Source: Trichaptum fuscoviolaceum
Taxonomy: Eukaryota; Basidiomycota; Agaricomycetes; Hymenochaetales; Trichaptaceae
Direction: 5' to 3'
Assembly: GCA_910574455.1 (NCBI GenBank)
Contig: CAJSYZ010000001.1
Span: forward strand, 5,235,518-5,299,517
Length of the DNA stretch: 64,000 bases
Positions 23,678 through 35,840 of this stretch are shown here, one piece after another; positions within the stretch are counted from its first letter, which is position 1; the number at the start of each line of letters is the position of its first letter. Made by a program: the position numbers and the translations under genes. Under the pieces are notes generated by a model, which was given only the letters and a program-made list of their open reading frames with translations, was not told where the DNA came from and ran no database searches.

Positions 23678-26600
23678 TCACTGTGTGATCGTCTGAGTTG
23701 ACACATCTGTGAGCTGCTGCACGCCTGCGCCTAAAATCCGAAGTACCAAAGAATCAATGGGTAGTTCATCCTCAGCCTGCGAGTTGGCGCCTAGTAAGAT
23801 GGACCGCAACTTCTGGCCCCAAAAACGCCCACTGATATGCGACTCATTGAAATTCCGGCCGTAAGGCTTGTTTTGATCCGCTATCTCGCATAATGTGAGC
23901 AGTCGGGTTTTTACAGGTTCGGGGAAAACATCCTTTTGCACTTTCAAAATGTCCTCAGCATTCTCAACAAATGTGCGAAGGCCAGCGGGGTCACTGATTT
24001 CAGAGCGGTCATAGGCAACCTTGTTTAAAAACATTCGGAATCGTGTGTCGTTGAAAATGTCAGGGACGAGTTTGTCTACCAAGATAATTCTCATCGCAGT
24101 GTCGAGGGTTAAAGCCTTCTCCCTATGCTCATTACGTCGATTCAATAGCCGCCGTAGTCTCAAATCATCGGGAGACACGCTCGTGTCTTCACGGGCTTTG
24201 GGGATGGGTTCGTTCGTCTGACCCGCTTTCAGGTCGGCGGATGCCATTGGCACGGTGGCCTCCATTTTCAGGCATAAACGGTCGAAGTATTCTTGCATCT
24301 CCTTCAACGCGACATTGACCTGCGGCACTTCGAGAGTCCCGCCTACAGCCACGCACGGTATATCCTCCGGGCCCACGTACTCTTGCCCGTCCAGCTCAGC
24401 CATCCTGGCAAAGTGGTCCTCGAAGTGGAACTTTACCATCAAGCCTTTGAACCGATGTTCATACATTTGGTCGTCAAAGAGATAGCCGGTAAAATCCTTA
24501 TCCAGTATTACTTTCGCGTTTGTGTTCCAGGCCGCGTCGGCATCCAGCAAATCAATAGTCTGAGGATCCATCGGGTTCCTTTCCAGCTGGCTTAGCCGGC
24601 GATCGAGGAGGAAGAATAGTCTTCGGTGAAATTCGAAGACTATAAAAAATCGGACCAGGAAAAATTTGAACTGGTCGACGATTGATGCGTTAAGTGGTGG
24701 CTGCCAGGAGTATGGCGTCGCCGTCTTTTCCTTCGATGCATCCTCCGACACATCCACAGCCTCGAACTCATCCTTTCCCTTTCCCTTTCCCTTTCCCTTT
24801 CCCTTTCCCTTTCCCTTTCCCTTTCCCTTTCCCTTTCCCTTTCCCTTTCCCTTTCCCTTTCCCTTTTTCCCTTTCCCTTTCCCTTTCCCTTTCCCTTTCC
24901 CTTTCCCTTTCCCTTTCCCTTTCCCTTTCCCTTTCCCTTTCCCTTTCCCTTTCCCTTTCCCTTTCCTTCATCATTTCCCTTCGCATACGCCTCTGTCAGC
25001 TCTAACTCTGCCAAGGACTTGGTGATGTCGACAATCAGGTCATCGAATAGATGCCTTGGAATGATAGCAATGTCATTAGACAGGATTGTCGCTGGGCCCT
25101 GAGCTATGCCACTCATGCCGACTTCGCCTGTACGTCGTCCTTCCTTTAGCTTCTTGCCCGGCCCAGGTGATAGGGTCGCGAACTTCATGTAGAGTTGTTC
25201 AACCTTGTTCAAAAATTTTCGAATCATAAAACCACTTTCGCCAGTAACGTCATAAGGGATGACCTGTTTTGGAGAGAAGAATCCTTTCTCTAATGGGAAC
25301 GCAATTATGAAGCTTTTCATGACGACTACCCTATTGTCCTCGCAGAGGGTGCGTATTTTACTGCTGGCTTTGGCGGCTTCGTTCTGGGTGAGATCCTGTG
25401 AGCTTCATTTGTTTTACGATAGCAGCTCAAAATTGGCTTACCCCTTTGGCGGCTGCCGCACTAATCTGTAAGTCGTGTACTGTGTATACAAGACCCTTCA
25501 CTGTCTCCTGCAAACACTTGTAAGTCCCAGCCATCTCCTCGAGTGTCACTTTGTCCGCCTTCGAGTCCAATTCCTCAGTCACATCAACGAATGTGTCGTC
25601 AATAGCCCGTATATGTCCTACAATCCGCTGTTCCTTTTCTAGTGACTGCTTTCGATAATTTTCCAGGTTAGTGAGCCTGCGCGAAGTCACGGCGAAGAGA
25701 CTCTCCTGAGCTGAAGCTCTCACGATTAGGGTGTAATCTTGAGCGAGCTGTTTCTTTAGAGCTTCAATAGCGTCCTCATGCTTTTTCAATTGCTCCTCAT
25801 GTATATCCTTCTCCTTGTGAAGCTGGAGTGAGTCAGTCGCCCGGCTGAAGTTGGCTTCTGAGAGGTTTGATTCGACATTTGAGATAAGTTTTTTGGTTTT
25901 CATCAACTCATTCTGCAAAAGCTTTAATTGCTCCTGATCACTGTCCCGCTTATTTATCAGGAGTTCCCTATGCCTCCGTTCGAAATCTTCCTTTTCATCT
26001 CGAAGCCTTCTTTCTTTCTCCTCAGTGTCGATCCGAAGTTGCTCTAGCTCTTTCATAGAGGCTAAGGCCTTCATGATATCGTCGTAGGGGGAACGGCCGA
26101 TGTGTTTGTGGATGTTGCTGCCACTGTCAGATGATCAGAATCGGATGCGTACTCAGGCTGGCGCCGTAACTCACGACTCGGATACGTCAGCTTCATGTTC
26201 CGACACCTTCAAGTTCAAGTTTCCGGCCTCACTGGCATGTAATTCCGTGACTTCGCCACTTGATGCGTGCATTCCAAATTCAAGAATGGTCAGACTCGGA
26301 CGCGCACTCAGGCTGATACCGTTACTCACAACTCGGATTCGGTGTCAGCTTCCAGCACTGGCACCTTACTGGTACTAGCCTCACAGTCACTAGCAGCCTG
26401 AGCGGTATGTGATTCCAAGACTTCGCCCCTGCCAGTGGGCCAAATTTAAGAGTCAGAATCAGGCGCATAGTAATCAGGCTGAGACCGTCACTCACGGTTT
26501 GTCCGGAAGTCCGTTTGCGATTATTACAGCTGCGCGTGCTGCTAGGTCTGTCTTTTTTGTTCCGGGTTTCTCCACCCATGCTTGCAAGATGAATTTTATA

Positions 26601-26822
26601 CGGTCAAGGACGTTTGCCAAGTAAATATCCTCCTTTGCAACGGGGTGTGAACCCAATCCTATACTAGCCGCTGTTTTTAGTAAAGGAATGGAAATTAGTA
26701 GTGAATATTTCAGACAACTGTCAGTATACCATGACGATATACGGACCATTAACAATATGGTGAGCCCTACTATCAGCGTTTCCTGTGCCGGACATAAATA
26801 CGTTGAAAGTATCTGATGCCAT
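23678..26822 (-). CDS. Coiled-coil protein with Lys-Gly repeat, frame broken in the repeat
   Basis: Six exons, complement of 23678-25395, 25442-26123, 26175-26258, 26330-26428, 26496-26670 and 26747-26822, join in phase from ATG 26822 (MASDTFNVFMSG). Exon 2 has a compact segment (VAKEDIYLANVLDRIKFILQ). Exons 3 and 4 (99 and 84 bp, both phase 2-2) encode related acidic modules starting GEV and ending in ADTESE or ADVSES. Exon 5 encodes a long coiled coil (KELEQLRIDTEEKERRLRDE). Exon 6 encodes a conserved region (RHLFDDLIVDITKSLAELEL), then a Lys-Gly dipeptide run from the (CCCTTT)n tract, then about 360 more residues (DEFEAVDVSEDASK onwards, stop at 23678). A run of five T in the tract at about 24864 shifts the frame from Lys-Gly to Arg-Glu, so the two halves are not in one frame as written. 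Family not recognised. Confidence 0.65.
24771..24966. repeat. (CCCTTT)n hexanucleotide tract inside an exon
   Basis: About 33 near-perfect CCCTTT units on the plus strand. One unit at about 24862-24868 has five T instead of three, adding 2 bp. On the coding (minus) strand the repeat reads AAG-GGA (Lys-Gly), or Arg-Glu in the next frame. Plus-strand frames through it (Phe-Pro, Ser-Leu) are artefacts of the repeat. Confidence 0.97.
26175..26495 (-). repeat. Serially duplicated exon-intron module
   Basis: Introns 26429-26495, 26259-26329 and 26124-26174 (minus strand) all begin GTGAGT.ACGG followed by CAGCCTGA and a TCCGA.TCTGA block. The exons between them both start GGCGAAGTC and end GAAGCTGAC...TCCGAGT. 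Unit length is about 170 bp. The CAGCCTGAG word of the surrounding intergenic DNA lies inside each intron. Confidence 0.8.
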
Positions 26823-28149
26823 GTTCAAGTTGATGTTTTTTCTGCTATGTATTGATAAAAGTTGCGGCGGGCTGGGGCACAGAGACAGCCAGCGCAGTTT
26901 AGTTCAAGTTTCAGGTTCAATTTGACTCTGGATGGGTATTGGGTTACTGCTAAAGCCTAGTCCGGACGCTCACTACTAGTAGTAGCAGGCTGAAGTTCAA
27001 GGACTCGGAGTTGCCACTGGCACTGGTGACTGCGAGTCGGAGTCACCGTGACGCACGCGGCGGTGACGAGTCAGCGGTTCAAGTTCAACTTGAATCTGGC
27101 TGCCAGTGGCAGCTACTACTACTACTACTATACTACTACTAGTACTAGTAGTGCACGGCGCCGGTGACTCAGCACGACTTTGAAGTTCAAGTTGCTGCTG
27201 GCAACGGCCCGTTTCGAACTCCGGACAGGAAGTCCCCTGTCACTGCCAGTGCCCAGCCTCAGGCTGCCAGTGAGTGCCAGTGAGTGACAATCTCCGAGTC
27301 TACCACTGTTAGTAATACTACTAGTAGTAGTATTAGTAGTATTAGAGCTCTAGTTGTAGTACTAAAATACATACATGTGCGGAACATCCGATTCGGCTCT
27401 GAACAAGTTCCGGCCACTGGCACTGGCAGACGATCTTCAAGGCCTGGCTGAGCTTCAGTTGAGGAGGGCCGGTGACAAGCACAATGATATGGGCTTCGTA
27501 AGTAGTTGCGACAGATGGGGCAGAATCCGGGTTCTTGAGAGCTGAACCGACATCCAGAAGTAGAGGGGATTCAAGGCCTGACACACCTGAGTTCGGATAG
27601 CAAGAGAGCGCCGGAAGGGCCTACACTACTACTACTACTACTACTATAGTACTACTACTACTAGTAGTAGGCCAACACCGGCAGCCTCACTCACTGGGCT
27701 GGCAGGCTGACCTGATCCCGGGCCGGGTCCTGCCAGTGGCAGTGGCAGTGGCACAAACTTGAACGTGGCTCAAATTGTCCCGATATAACTGAAGGACCAA
27801 GTCGCCAGAGGCCTTTATTGAGGGTCCCACAAATCGGCAGTCTGCTGAGTTTCCGCTGAGTGAGAGTTCACTAAAGTTAGTACTAGTAAGTTAGTAACTA
27901 CCGCCTGTCATCATTCACTCACACCAATGTGACTGGCACTGGTACTCACTGGCAGGCTCAGCCTGAGGATGATGACCGATGATGCCCCTATAGATCCACG
28001 CCGTTCACACGGCGCTTAAACTTGAACCATCCTTCGTCAACAAGCCTTGCTTTTCTTTCAATTACTACTCTCCGCCGCTGGTAGTGGCACGCCATTACTG
28101 GTATTTCTTACCATTAGGCTCGAAGTTAGGTTACTGTCAAACTCCCAGC
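26823..28149. repeat. Dense word cluster, intergenic
   Basis: No gene supported; an 80-codon reverse frame at 27342-27584 has no features. Words include ACTACTACTACTATACTAC near 27114, CTAGTAGTAGTATTAGTAG near 27320, ACTACTACTACTACTATAG near 27622, CTCAGCCTGAG at 27957-27967, and many CACTGGCA, TTCAAGTT and GACTCGGAGT words. Confidence 0.8.
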
Positions 28150-30018
28150 ATGTCAAGTTCCGAACGCGGGGACGAAACTTCAGGCTCTCGCTCGGATACA
28201 GATGACGAGTCAGTCTCTAGCCCGGATACAGATGATGAGCAGAGCGTTTCAGAATTCACCATACCTGGTACTCGCGACAGTAGTAGCTCAAAGCGCTCGA
28301 TTGTCGATGGGTCCAACTCCGAGTCTGGCACCGACTGGGAACAGGATGCATTTCTCGAACTTATCGATTTCGGTAGGGATCATATTGCTTACTTACTACG
28401 CAGCTTGGCTTATCTTTGGTGAATTGACAGAGGACTTACCCCGAGGCTTTCAGTCAAAACTATTTATCGATAGCACCGTGGTCCAATCAATCGTCAAAAG
28501 TTTGTCGTCCAAGATAAAGCGTGCAGACCGCGTCGGATTCTCGTCGGAGGACTTTCAGGAAACGCTTCACCTGGCTGAGCGCCTAGGGATGTGCTTTGAT
28601 TCAGCAAATATGAGGATCCTTAAGAGGGATAGGGAGATTCAAGCTCTGCGGAGAAAGATGGAGAGGGCGATAGATCAGCTTGAGTCCAATACATTTCAGT
28701 ACACGGACATGCTCTTCAAACTCACTGAAGAGCTAGCGATCTTCAAGCATCACATGGTAAGCCCAGGCTGCATCTTGGACTTGAAATAAACTCTGACTTA
28801 ATCATTTCTAACTTCTCGTCCTATTCTTCTCGGTGATATACAGTCTGAGCCGCTTCATCTGCTTATCAACAAACGTGTGGATGAATTCAGACTTGCTGTC
28901 GCCACAGCCTTCATATCTGTTCTTCCCGGCGCATTTCCGTCAAGAAAACTCTCCAATATTTTTACTGGGGGCGTCATCTGGGACTACTTTTTGACTTGCT
29001 TAGTAACCCATTATCATTCACACCATACGATCCCTGCGCTGGCAAATTCGACTTGAGGATAGTAAGGAGCTCGGCAATCGTTGGATACAGACGAAATCTG
29101 TCTTCTCTGCGATAAGGATTGACATCAAAGACACAGAGCTCGGGAGAAATATTCGTCATGAACTCGCTACTCAATTGAAGCACTTTACGACAGTCATGGC
29201 TATGAATCTCGAAAGATCTGAACGCAAACCCCGAAATCCCAGGCTTGCGCTTAAGTTCTTCCTGCCCCTTCTTATTTGGTCCTATAACGAATGCAAGGAT
29301 TGGGTAGCCGCCTTAGACGAATGCAGTTCGGGACAACAGTCAGAGTCGACCAACATTCGACTCTCGGAAACAGAAGTCAATTGTTCTGCCACTCAGACGA
29401 AGGCTGTCTTTCAAGCCGGAACAGCACGTGATGCACGGCGTCAATGGAAAACGTGAACTTGAACATGCCGGTGGAGAGGGTGCTCTGTCCGACATTCAAC
29501 AACTCATTCAGAAGTCAATGGATATTCTTGGCGCCGACTCGGCTGACGGCGTAGCATCCTCGTTGAAGATAAATCGACAACTCCTGCGCAAATATGGAGA
29601 CCGTTCGGCCATCCTGAGCAGGTTCAATTGGATCAGGAAATGCTTAATTATCCTCTCTGACGACTTGCTCTTGGATATGCTCCTCAAAAATGATGGTGCA
29701 ATGCGTCGGTTTACGATGAAGATGGATGCCTCTCAAATAGGGATTATCGAAGCGAGTCAGGGCATTGGACGATTTGACAATGCCGATTACAAAGATACAG
29801 ACGAGGAAAATCTGGACAGGTCCACCCACTTGTTCCTCAAGGATATCGAGCACATGGAGCATCTTGAAGCCCTTGTTCCGACAGAAGAGAATATTGACTC
29901 TCTCGTCTTGAAAACAGTCAACGATCTACTTCATGAGTATGGTCCATTCTATTTAACGGATTATGGAATCCTATTTGCTCTTCTCGACAAATTGGACCCT
30001 ATCCCACACCAGTACTGA
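28150..30018 (+). pseudogene. Acidic/coiled-coil protein gene with frame breaks
   Basis: Begins at ATG 28150 with a Ser/Asp-rich stretch (two SDTDDESVSSPDTDDE-like acidic clusters). Exon 1 ends near 28370; the intron to about 28430 splices in phase to EDLPRGFQSKLFIDSTVVQS and a coiled coil (IQALRRKMERAIDQLES). A second intron (28756-28842) leads to SEPLHLLINKRVDEFRLAVA. From about 28970 the best protein-like sequence moves between frames: LSNPLSFTPYDPCAGKFDL in one, IRIDIKDTELGRNIRHELAT from about 29110 in another, and the C-terminal block (ELEHAGGEGALSDIQQLIQK to the stop at 30016-30018) after an apparent surplus C near 29427. Function and family are not recognised. Confidence 0.45.
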
Positions 30019-31282
30019 TATAAGTACGGCAGTGTACTAGCTGACGGTTACAAATCGATCCATTGGTCACCGGCACACCATTTTGGCTGAGGCCCAAGGA
30101 CAAGTTTTTTTTCGTTCATGGACAAATATTATGTTTAAGGATTTGTACTCTTACTATTTAATGGTTTACTCTATGGTGATCCACTTACTCTTCTCTCTTC
30201 AGACTCTACTCTTTACAAGTAAGCTCTGTACTATAAGTACTAGTATTCAAGTTAGAAACCACTACCGCCAATAAATCTTCTTGAATATGACAAAATAATA
30301 TTTAATAATATTCATATACTTATCTTTATGACAGGTGCTCAACATGAACTTGAAGTCGTAGTACTACAGTACTACTACTCAGCCTAGTAGTGGTACATTT
30401 TGAAGTTTAAAGTACTCATATTCAAGTTTTTTTTTTGATATTTCATACTATGCAAGTCGGGAACTGCAGTGATACACCACTATCAGCCTGAGGCTACTCA
30501 ATCATCCTCCATCATATCTACGCTTTCCTCTGAAGCGCTTCATGTGTACTAGTATACAGTATTACTACTATGCTAATCGTACTATTTGTAACTTCAAGTT
30601 CAAAACATAGCTAACTTGGAGAGGAAAGCATGCCTCTTTCCGGATGCCAATGGGGAACTTCTGGCCTGAGGTAGGTCACTGGCATGATCCGACTCGGCGA
30701 GTCAGTTCGAGCTTGAGTCCGCTGATGGCAATGTGAGCTTCTCGAGAGTTTGTTTTTTACTAGGTCATAACTAGTACTGTCATTTTATTATATCTCAACA
30801 CTGAATTTGTCGTACTGTTTCAAGTTGTAACTTCGAGCCAACGTACTAGTAGCTACCAGTGAGTGGAAACTTGAAGCATGCCTCAGGCTCTTTCCGGATT
30901 CAAGTTGAGAACTTCCGGCCTGAGGTAGTACTACTACTAGTACTAGTAGTAGTAGGTCCGAGTCATTGGTTCGAGTCAAATGCCAGTGTTCAACTTGAAA
31001 GCACTCAGGCTTTCAAGTTGGATTGGTGTTATGTAAAAAAATTTGTACCAATAGTACTGTACTAGTACTAGTACTACTAGTACTACTACTACTGTACTAC
31101 TCGACGCCGGCGGCCGCCCGGGGAATGATTTCCGACCATCGCACTGACTGCAATATTTGGCTACCATCATCTACAACACTGAAGAAGGTCTGTTTTCACA
31201 TCATTTTCTTTCAGTACCGTAGTATCCTCAATTCATAAGTTTCAATATACTCCGTATGTGCTGAATGAAAAGTTTATGTTTA
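30019..31282. repeat. AT-rich and word-rich intergenic region
   Basis: No gene supported. AT-rich at 30100-30330, then word clusters: TACTACAGTACTACTACTC near 30360, CTACTACTAGTACTAGTAG near 30927 and ACTAGTACTAGTACTACTA near 31062, with CAGGCT, CTTCAAGTT and CCAGTG words. A GC patch GCCGGCGGCCGCCCGG lies at 31106-31121. Confidence 0.7.
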
Positions 31283-34200
31283 TCACTGTCTATTTTCGTA
31301 CAAAGATTCGTGCATGTGCATGTCAGCAAATCGGTTAACATAGAATCTATCATAAAAGTCCAGGGACTTCTCAGGTGTCAATGACTTCGGCGGACATTCA
31401 TCACCCTTTGGAACCCCAAGGAGGTGAGCCAAACGAAAGATGTCCCCTATACCTATCACCAATAGCTTCGGAGCCTTGCAGTCACGGTGATAGTGACGTC
31501 TGCCACTGGCATTCACACCAGAACAGCATTCAACACAGGCGGTAGAGGTCTCTAACTCATATTCCGGCTCGACAATCCACATACTTGTTTTTGGGTCAGG
31601 CGAGTCTCCAACACGCTTGAACAATTGGACGAGAGCGCAGTCCTGATGCTCCCCTTTAGCGGTGAAGGAAAAAAGAAGCATAACCCGGGCAACTCTCATT
31701 CCTGAAAACCCCTTTTTGCGGGGGCTAACTCGAACAAGGACTGCGTCATGTCTTGCTTTTCCGCGCCAAGAGGGATTGGACCTGATCACCTCCCTCATTG
31801 CTTGTTCTATTGGGATCGATTCGCCACGGTAGGCAAAGAAAGCGGTGGCTGAATGGAAAATTGAGAAGTCATTGTTCATGTCCAATTCAGCTGTTGGTTC
31901 GGCTCTGCCAGAGGAGCCCCTTAAGTTGGAATTGCGCTTCTCGTACTTGTTGAATAAGTATTCTTTAATGAGCTGTCGGAGCTGTCGAAGCTCTGGATGG
32001 CCTTTTATCGCCGCAAGCGCGTTGAGCTGTTTCGGGTACACCTTACTGGACTCTGCAAGTACAACAACAGAGAAGTCAGATGTGCAGCACCAAAAGCACG
32101 GGTTACTAAGTAATACTAACGTTGTTTCGAAGCCATTAACATCAAGCTCAAAGGGTCATTTCTGCCGCCCAAGCGAAGCTGGCATTCTACGCTATGAACC
32201 GCACCACACTGGGGCTCATCCACTGAACTTCCGGAATCCTCCAGGTCAGCAATTTCGATTTGCTCTTGGTTGCCCACAATGTCATCGAAGAAGTCCTCTG
32301 TATCATCGGCTGCCCCTGTTGTTTGTACGCCATGATGTTGCATCTGCTCCCTCTGGGTTGGGGCCTTCTCGGCGTCATCCGTCTTTGACTCTGACATATT
32401 TTTCCGCAAAACGTCTTGCAAGGCATTCCACATAGCCTCAGCCAGCGTATCGTCCAGCAGTCCACGCCTTTTGAAGTCTGCCCTCGACGCAATAAGTTTG
32501 CTGAGTCGTTGGTTTGCTGTGATCATCTGTCCCAAAGGATCATTTCTGTTCGAGCGCCGCCATGTCTCCTTGACCGCGTGAATGTGTTTATTTTCTGTTA
32601 TAGACGAACACAATCCGCTAGGAGCAGCAAAGAGAGGGATCATTGTTGGATAATGGACCATGGCATGTTGTCGTGGCAGTGAAAAATTATCCCGGATGCC
32701 CTTTGCTATGAATATTTGCCGATATTGATGATAGTGATCCAGAGAGGCTTTAATTTGATCAAGATTTGAGGCTGTAATCGTGTACCGACGCACAAGGTAA
32801 CAGAAGTCCAGAAATGCACTCAATGCATGAATTATATCATCGTGCACAATGCCCACAATAGCCGGAAGATACACCTAAGTGGATTGCATCAGATATCAGC
32901 AAACCACCGCCTCGAGCGAGATGCAAAGACCACATACTTTCATAAGCGCCTTTGAATCATTACCTGTCCATTGCTTGAAGCCTCGACCTTCAGGAAATCT
33001 GCAAAGACCAGGAAAAGGAGCAGCAACTCTGATTCTACGTGAAAGTTAGCAATGGTATTCACATTAAACGACTTGTAAGGTAATAGTGCCTTTTATCCAC
33101 AATATCCAGCTCTGTCGTGGTCATGCACTGGCAAATCCACTCAACAAGATGGTCCTTGAACACGCCTTTGATGATTTGGTGCAGCAGGTCCGGAGATATG
33201 AGATCGCATATATCTGCGCGCGGAAAGTCATTGGTGAAAGGCTACAGAACAACATACAAGTTGCAGAATACGCATCCAGTGAAGAAGTTGAAGTACGTAC
33301 CACAATATCCTGGTGGAACCCGTACTCTTTCCGGATTGTTGCTCTATTAATGTTGTTGCCATCTACTTGATCTATCAATTGTTCGTGCAGCTCTTTTGTT
33401 CGAGGATTTGAAACAAATTCCAAATTATCTAGGTCCTTGTGAGGTGCTGTGCATCTATGCCGCCACAGTAAGTCATTGCCTCAGACTCGGATATGATTTT
33501 GGGAAAGGACGGTACTTACTTGCAGCACCATCCAGTGCATATTGCGCATAGACTCACCTGTTCCGGATAATCGGCTATATACGAGCCGAGTCCGAGAACC
33601 AACCTACGCAAGTGACCATCAGGACACCGGAGAATGGTTAACTCAGTGTTTATGGACATGGCGGTCTTCAGTGAACTCAAGATTTTTGATATAGACGAAT
33701 GAAAAATTTGATGTCGAAAGCGGCGGAATTCATCTGACTTTTCGTATTGCCGCTCAGCTGCAAAATGTGTCAGAGCTAATCAAATATTACGGTATGATAC
33801 ACACTCTTTGGTATTGCTAGAAATGCTACAAGCTGGACTGTATTCAATTTCTGTGACCGCCGGGCCTTGTTAGATACATTCCCGATGGAGAGATACAACG
33901 GATAGTATTCGTTATTTCCAGTTCCGACAGAGACTGTTGTCTTATCGCTCCCTAAGATCACCGGAACAAACATAGATCCATGGACTGCTTTATCTTCGGC
34001 GTAGATCTTGTTCTAGGTCAAGGATAATCAGCATGTTTCCTGCGAGTTTATGATTCATGACCTACAGCCTGTTCCCAAGCAAAATTTCCGGACATGTAAT
34101 TTCTGAATACTTGTTCTTTGTCATCAGAGTCCTCCTTCGGCTGATACTCGCGAAACGGGACATAGTCGAATTCGCCTTCCAACGCCGGATTGTCCACCAA

Positions 34201-35251
34201 ATTCCGGATCACTTCCAGAGGATCCCGATACCATACATCATATTCTTTCCTCTTCCATGACTCGGTGTTCTCGTTTGTCGCCTTTTGGCCATTGTCGTCC
34301 GTGTAGAAGTTACTAAAGGACTTCCAAGACACATCACCGACTTCCGTAGCGTCAATGACGGTGTACAAATTTTGTGCGTCTCCATCAAGTAGCGAACTAG
34401 TTATACCTAGATCCGAGTCATTGTCAGGCTCTGTCGTATCCAATTCGGAACATCCGCCAGATTTTACATTCTCCGCCACCTGAATCAGCTGATAAGCCTT
34501 CATGATTCCGAGAATTTTTGTTATGTTCCTAGCAGACATTTGCTCTTCCCGATACAGAAAATCTGCGAGCTCGAAATCTGCTCTGCACGAATAGGGAAAC
34601 CAGACATTAGACACAGGTTCGTTTCGCGGAACGGGTGGTTCTTCATTTTCTAAGGAAATTCCTGCCGCATCGCATGGCGTGGCTGCACGGTGTCAGGTGT
34701 CAGAGTACTGCAGTAAACCGGGGACAATAAACATGACACGCACCATTCAAGTATCTGTGATACACCTTCAAGTTATCCTCGCTCTCCTTATAATCTCCAA
34801 TGTCGGAGTCCAAATCTTCAGAGGATGCGCTACGGCCATCACTTCCGGTGACAGAATGATGGGACAGAGAATCAGCTCCGTCTAAATCTTGAAGCAGCTC
34901 GTCTCGGCCTATGCTAAGCATCGAGATATCCTGCGTAAGTATAGAGATGTCGTAATCGTAACTTGAAGAGCCGCAGCCCATTTTATCTTCAAGTTGACCC
35001 TCGACCCGGAGTTCGGGGGAGTTCGAGATACTTTTAGGTTCTGGAACTTGTGCGGGTCGAATGGGTGATGAATCATAACCATAAGCAGCAGGTCCTGATG
35101 CAAATGATGATGGATGAGCTGAGTATTCATGTCTTGTTCTTGCGGATTGATTCTTAAACCTTCTGTCGCAGTCGGAGAAGGTACATCGAATGGATGGGGG
35201 GAAGAAATCAGTAAAATGAACGGGTTTGGGCTTTCGCCGTGTTACCGGCAT
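31283..35251 (-). CDS. Plavaka-type DNA transposon protein, intact
   Basis: Nine exons (complement of 31283-32052, 32121-32874, 32938-33034, 33090-33241, 33301-33454, 33520-33757, 33805-34012, 34066-34682, 34744-35251) join in phase into about 1165 residues from ATG 35251. In order: basic start MPVTRRKPKP; a C2H2-like finger CTFSDCDRRFKN..HEYSAHP; NVWFPYSCRADFELADFLY; the transposase core MFVPVILGSDKTTVSVGTG (first catalytic-type Asp near residue 390) with NEYYPLYLSIGNV; GWCCKCTAPHKDLD; PFTNDFPRADICDLISPDLL; VYLPAIVGIVHDDI; AFLDFCYLVRRYTI; SITENKHIHAVKETWRRSNR; and a C-terminal domain ending FYDRFYVNRFADMHMHES. This order is that of Plavaka elements of Agaricomycetes. The intron after 33090 appears to use a GC donor. 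I found no convincing terminal inverted repeats, so element ends are unknown. Confidence 0.9.
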
Positions 35252-35840
35252 CGACTTGGATGCAACCTATAGTAGTACCTATTAGCAACTTGAAGTCGAC
35301 TTTTGACTTACTTCGACTTTTGACTTACTAAGTTAGAACATGAATCCCCAGCCTCAGGCTGAAGCTGTCAACTTGAACTTGAAGTAGCACTGGCAGCAAA
35401 TCGAGTTCGCCAAGGTGGACTCGCGTAGTAGGAGCTAGTAGTAGTCTACCTGGCAGATTTGCTAGTAGTACGGTAGAAGGCTGCGGCTGAGTGCCTTGAC
35501 TCACTGACTGCCAGTTCCAGTGTCAGGCTTGCCGTCTCGGTCGCCGGAATCCGAGTCGGAGTGCAACTTCAAGTTGAAGCCTGCCAGTGCCAGTCTGAGT
35601 GAGCCTGAGTGCCAGTGCCAGCGCCAGTGCCAGGTACCGCCGTGACTCAGGCTCGCTCACTGGCACTCCGAGTCACTGCCAGTCTGAGTGCCAGTGGCAG
35701 GCTGGCAGTGGGCGTAAATTTTCCTTGAATAGGCGCCCTCATCTTCAACTTGAACTTTAACTTGCACCTTTGACTCTGAGTCGACTCACCATCGATATTC
35801 ATAGCACCTGCCAGTGTGCCCCTATTACTACTGCACAGGA
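35252..35840. repeat. Divergent intergenic region full of words
   Basis: Lies between the Plavaka gene (-) and the next gene (+). From 35390 to 35720 it is almost entirely CCAGTGCCAGTG, CTGAGTGAGCCTGAGTGCC, CCGAGTCGGAGT and TTCAACTTGAA words. No TATA box is obvious for either gene. Confidence 0.75.

Noticed and set aside
24666..25025. Plus-strand proteins rich in Phe-Pro or Ser-Leu
   Set aside because: They are read-throughs of the (CCCTTT)n tract; the coding strand is minus and the flanks support the minus-strand gene.
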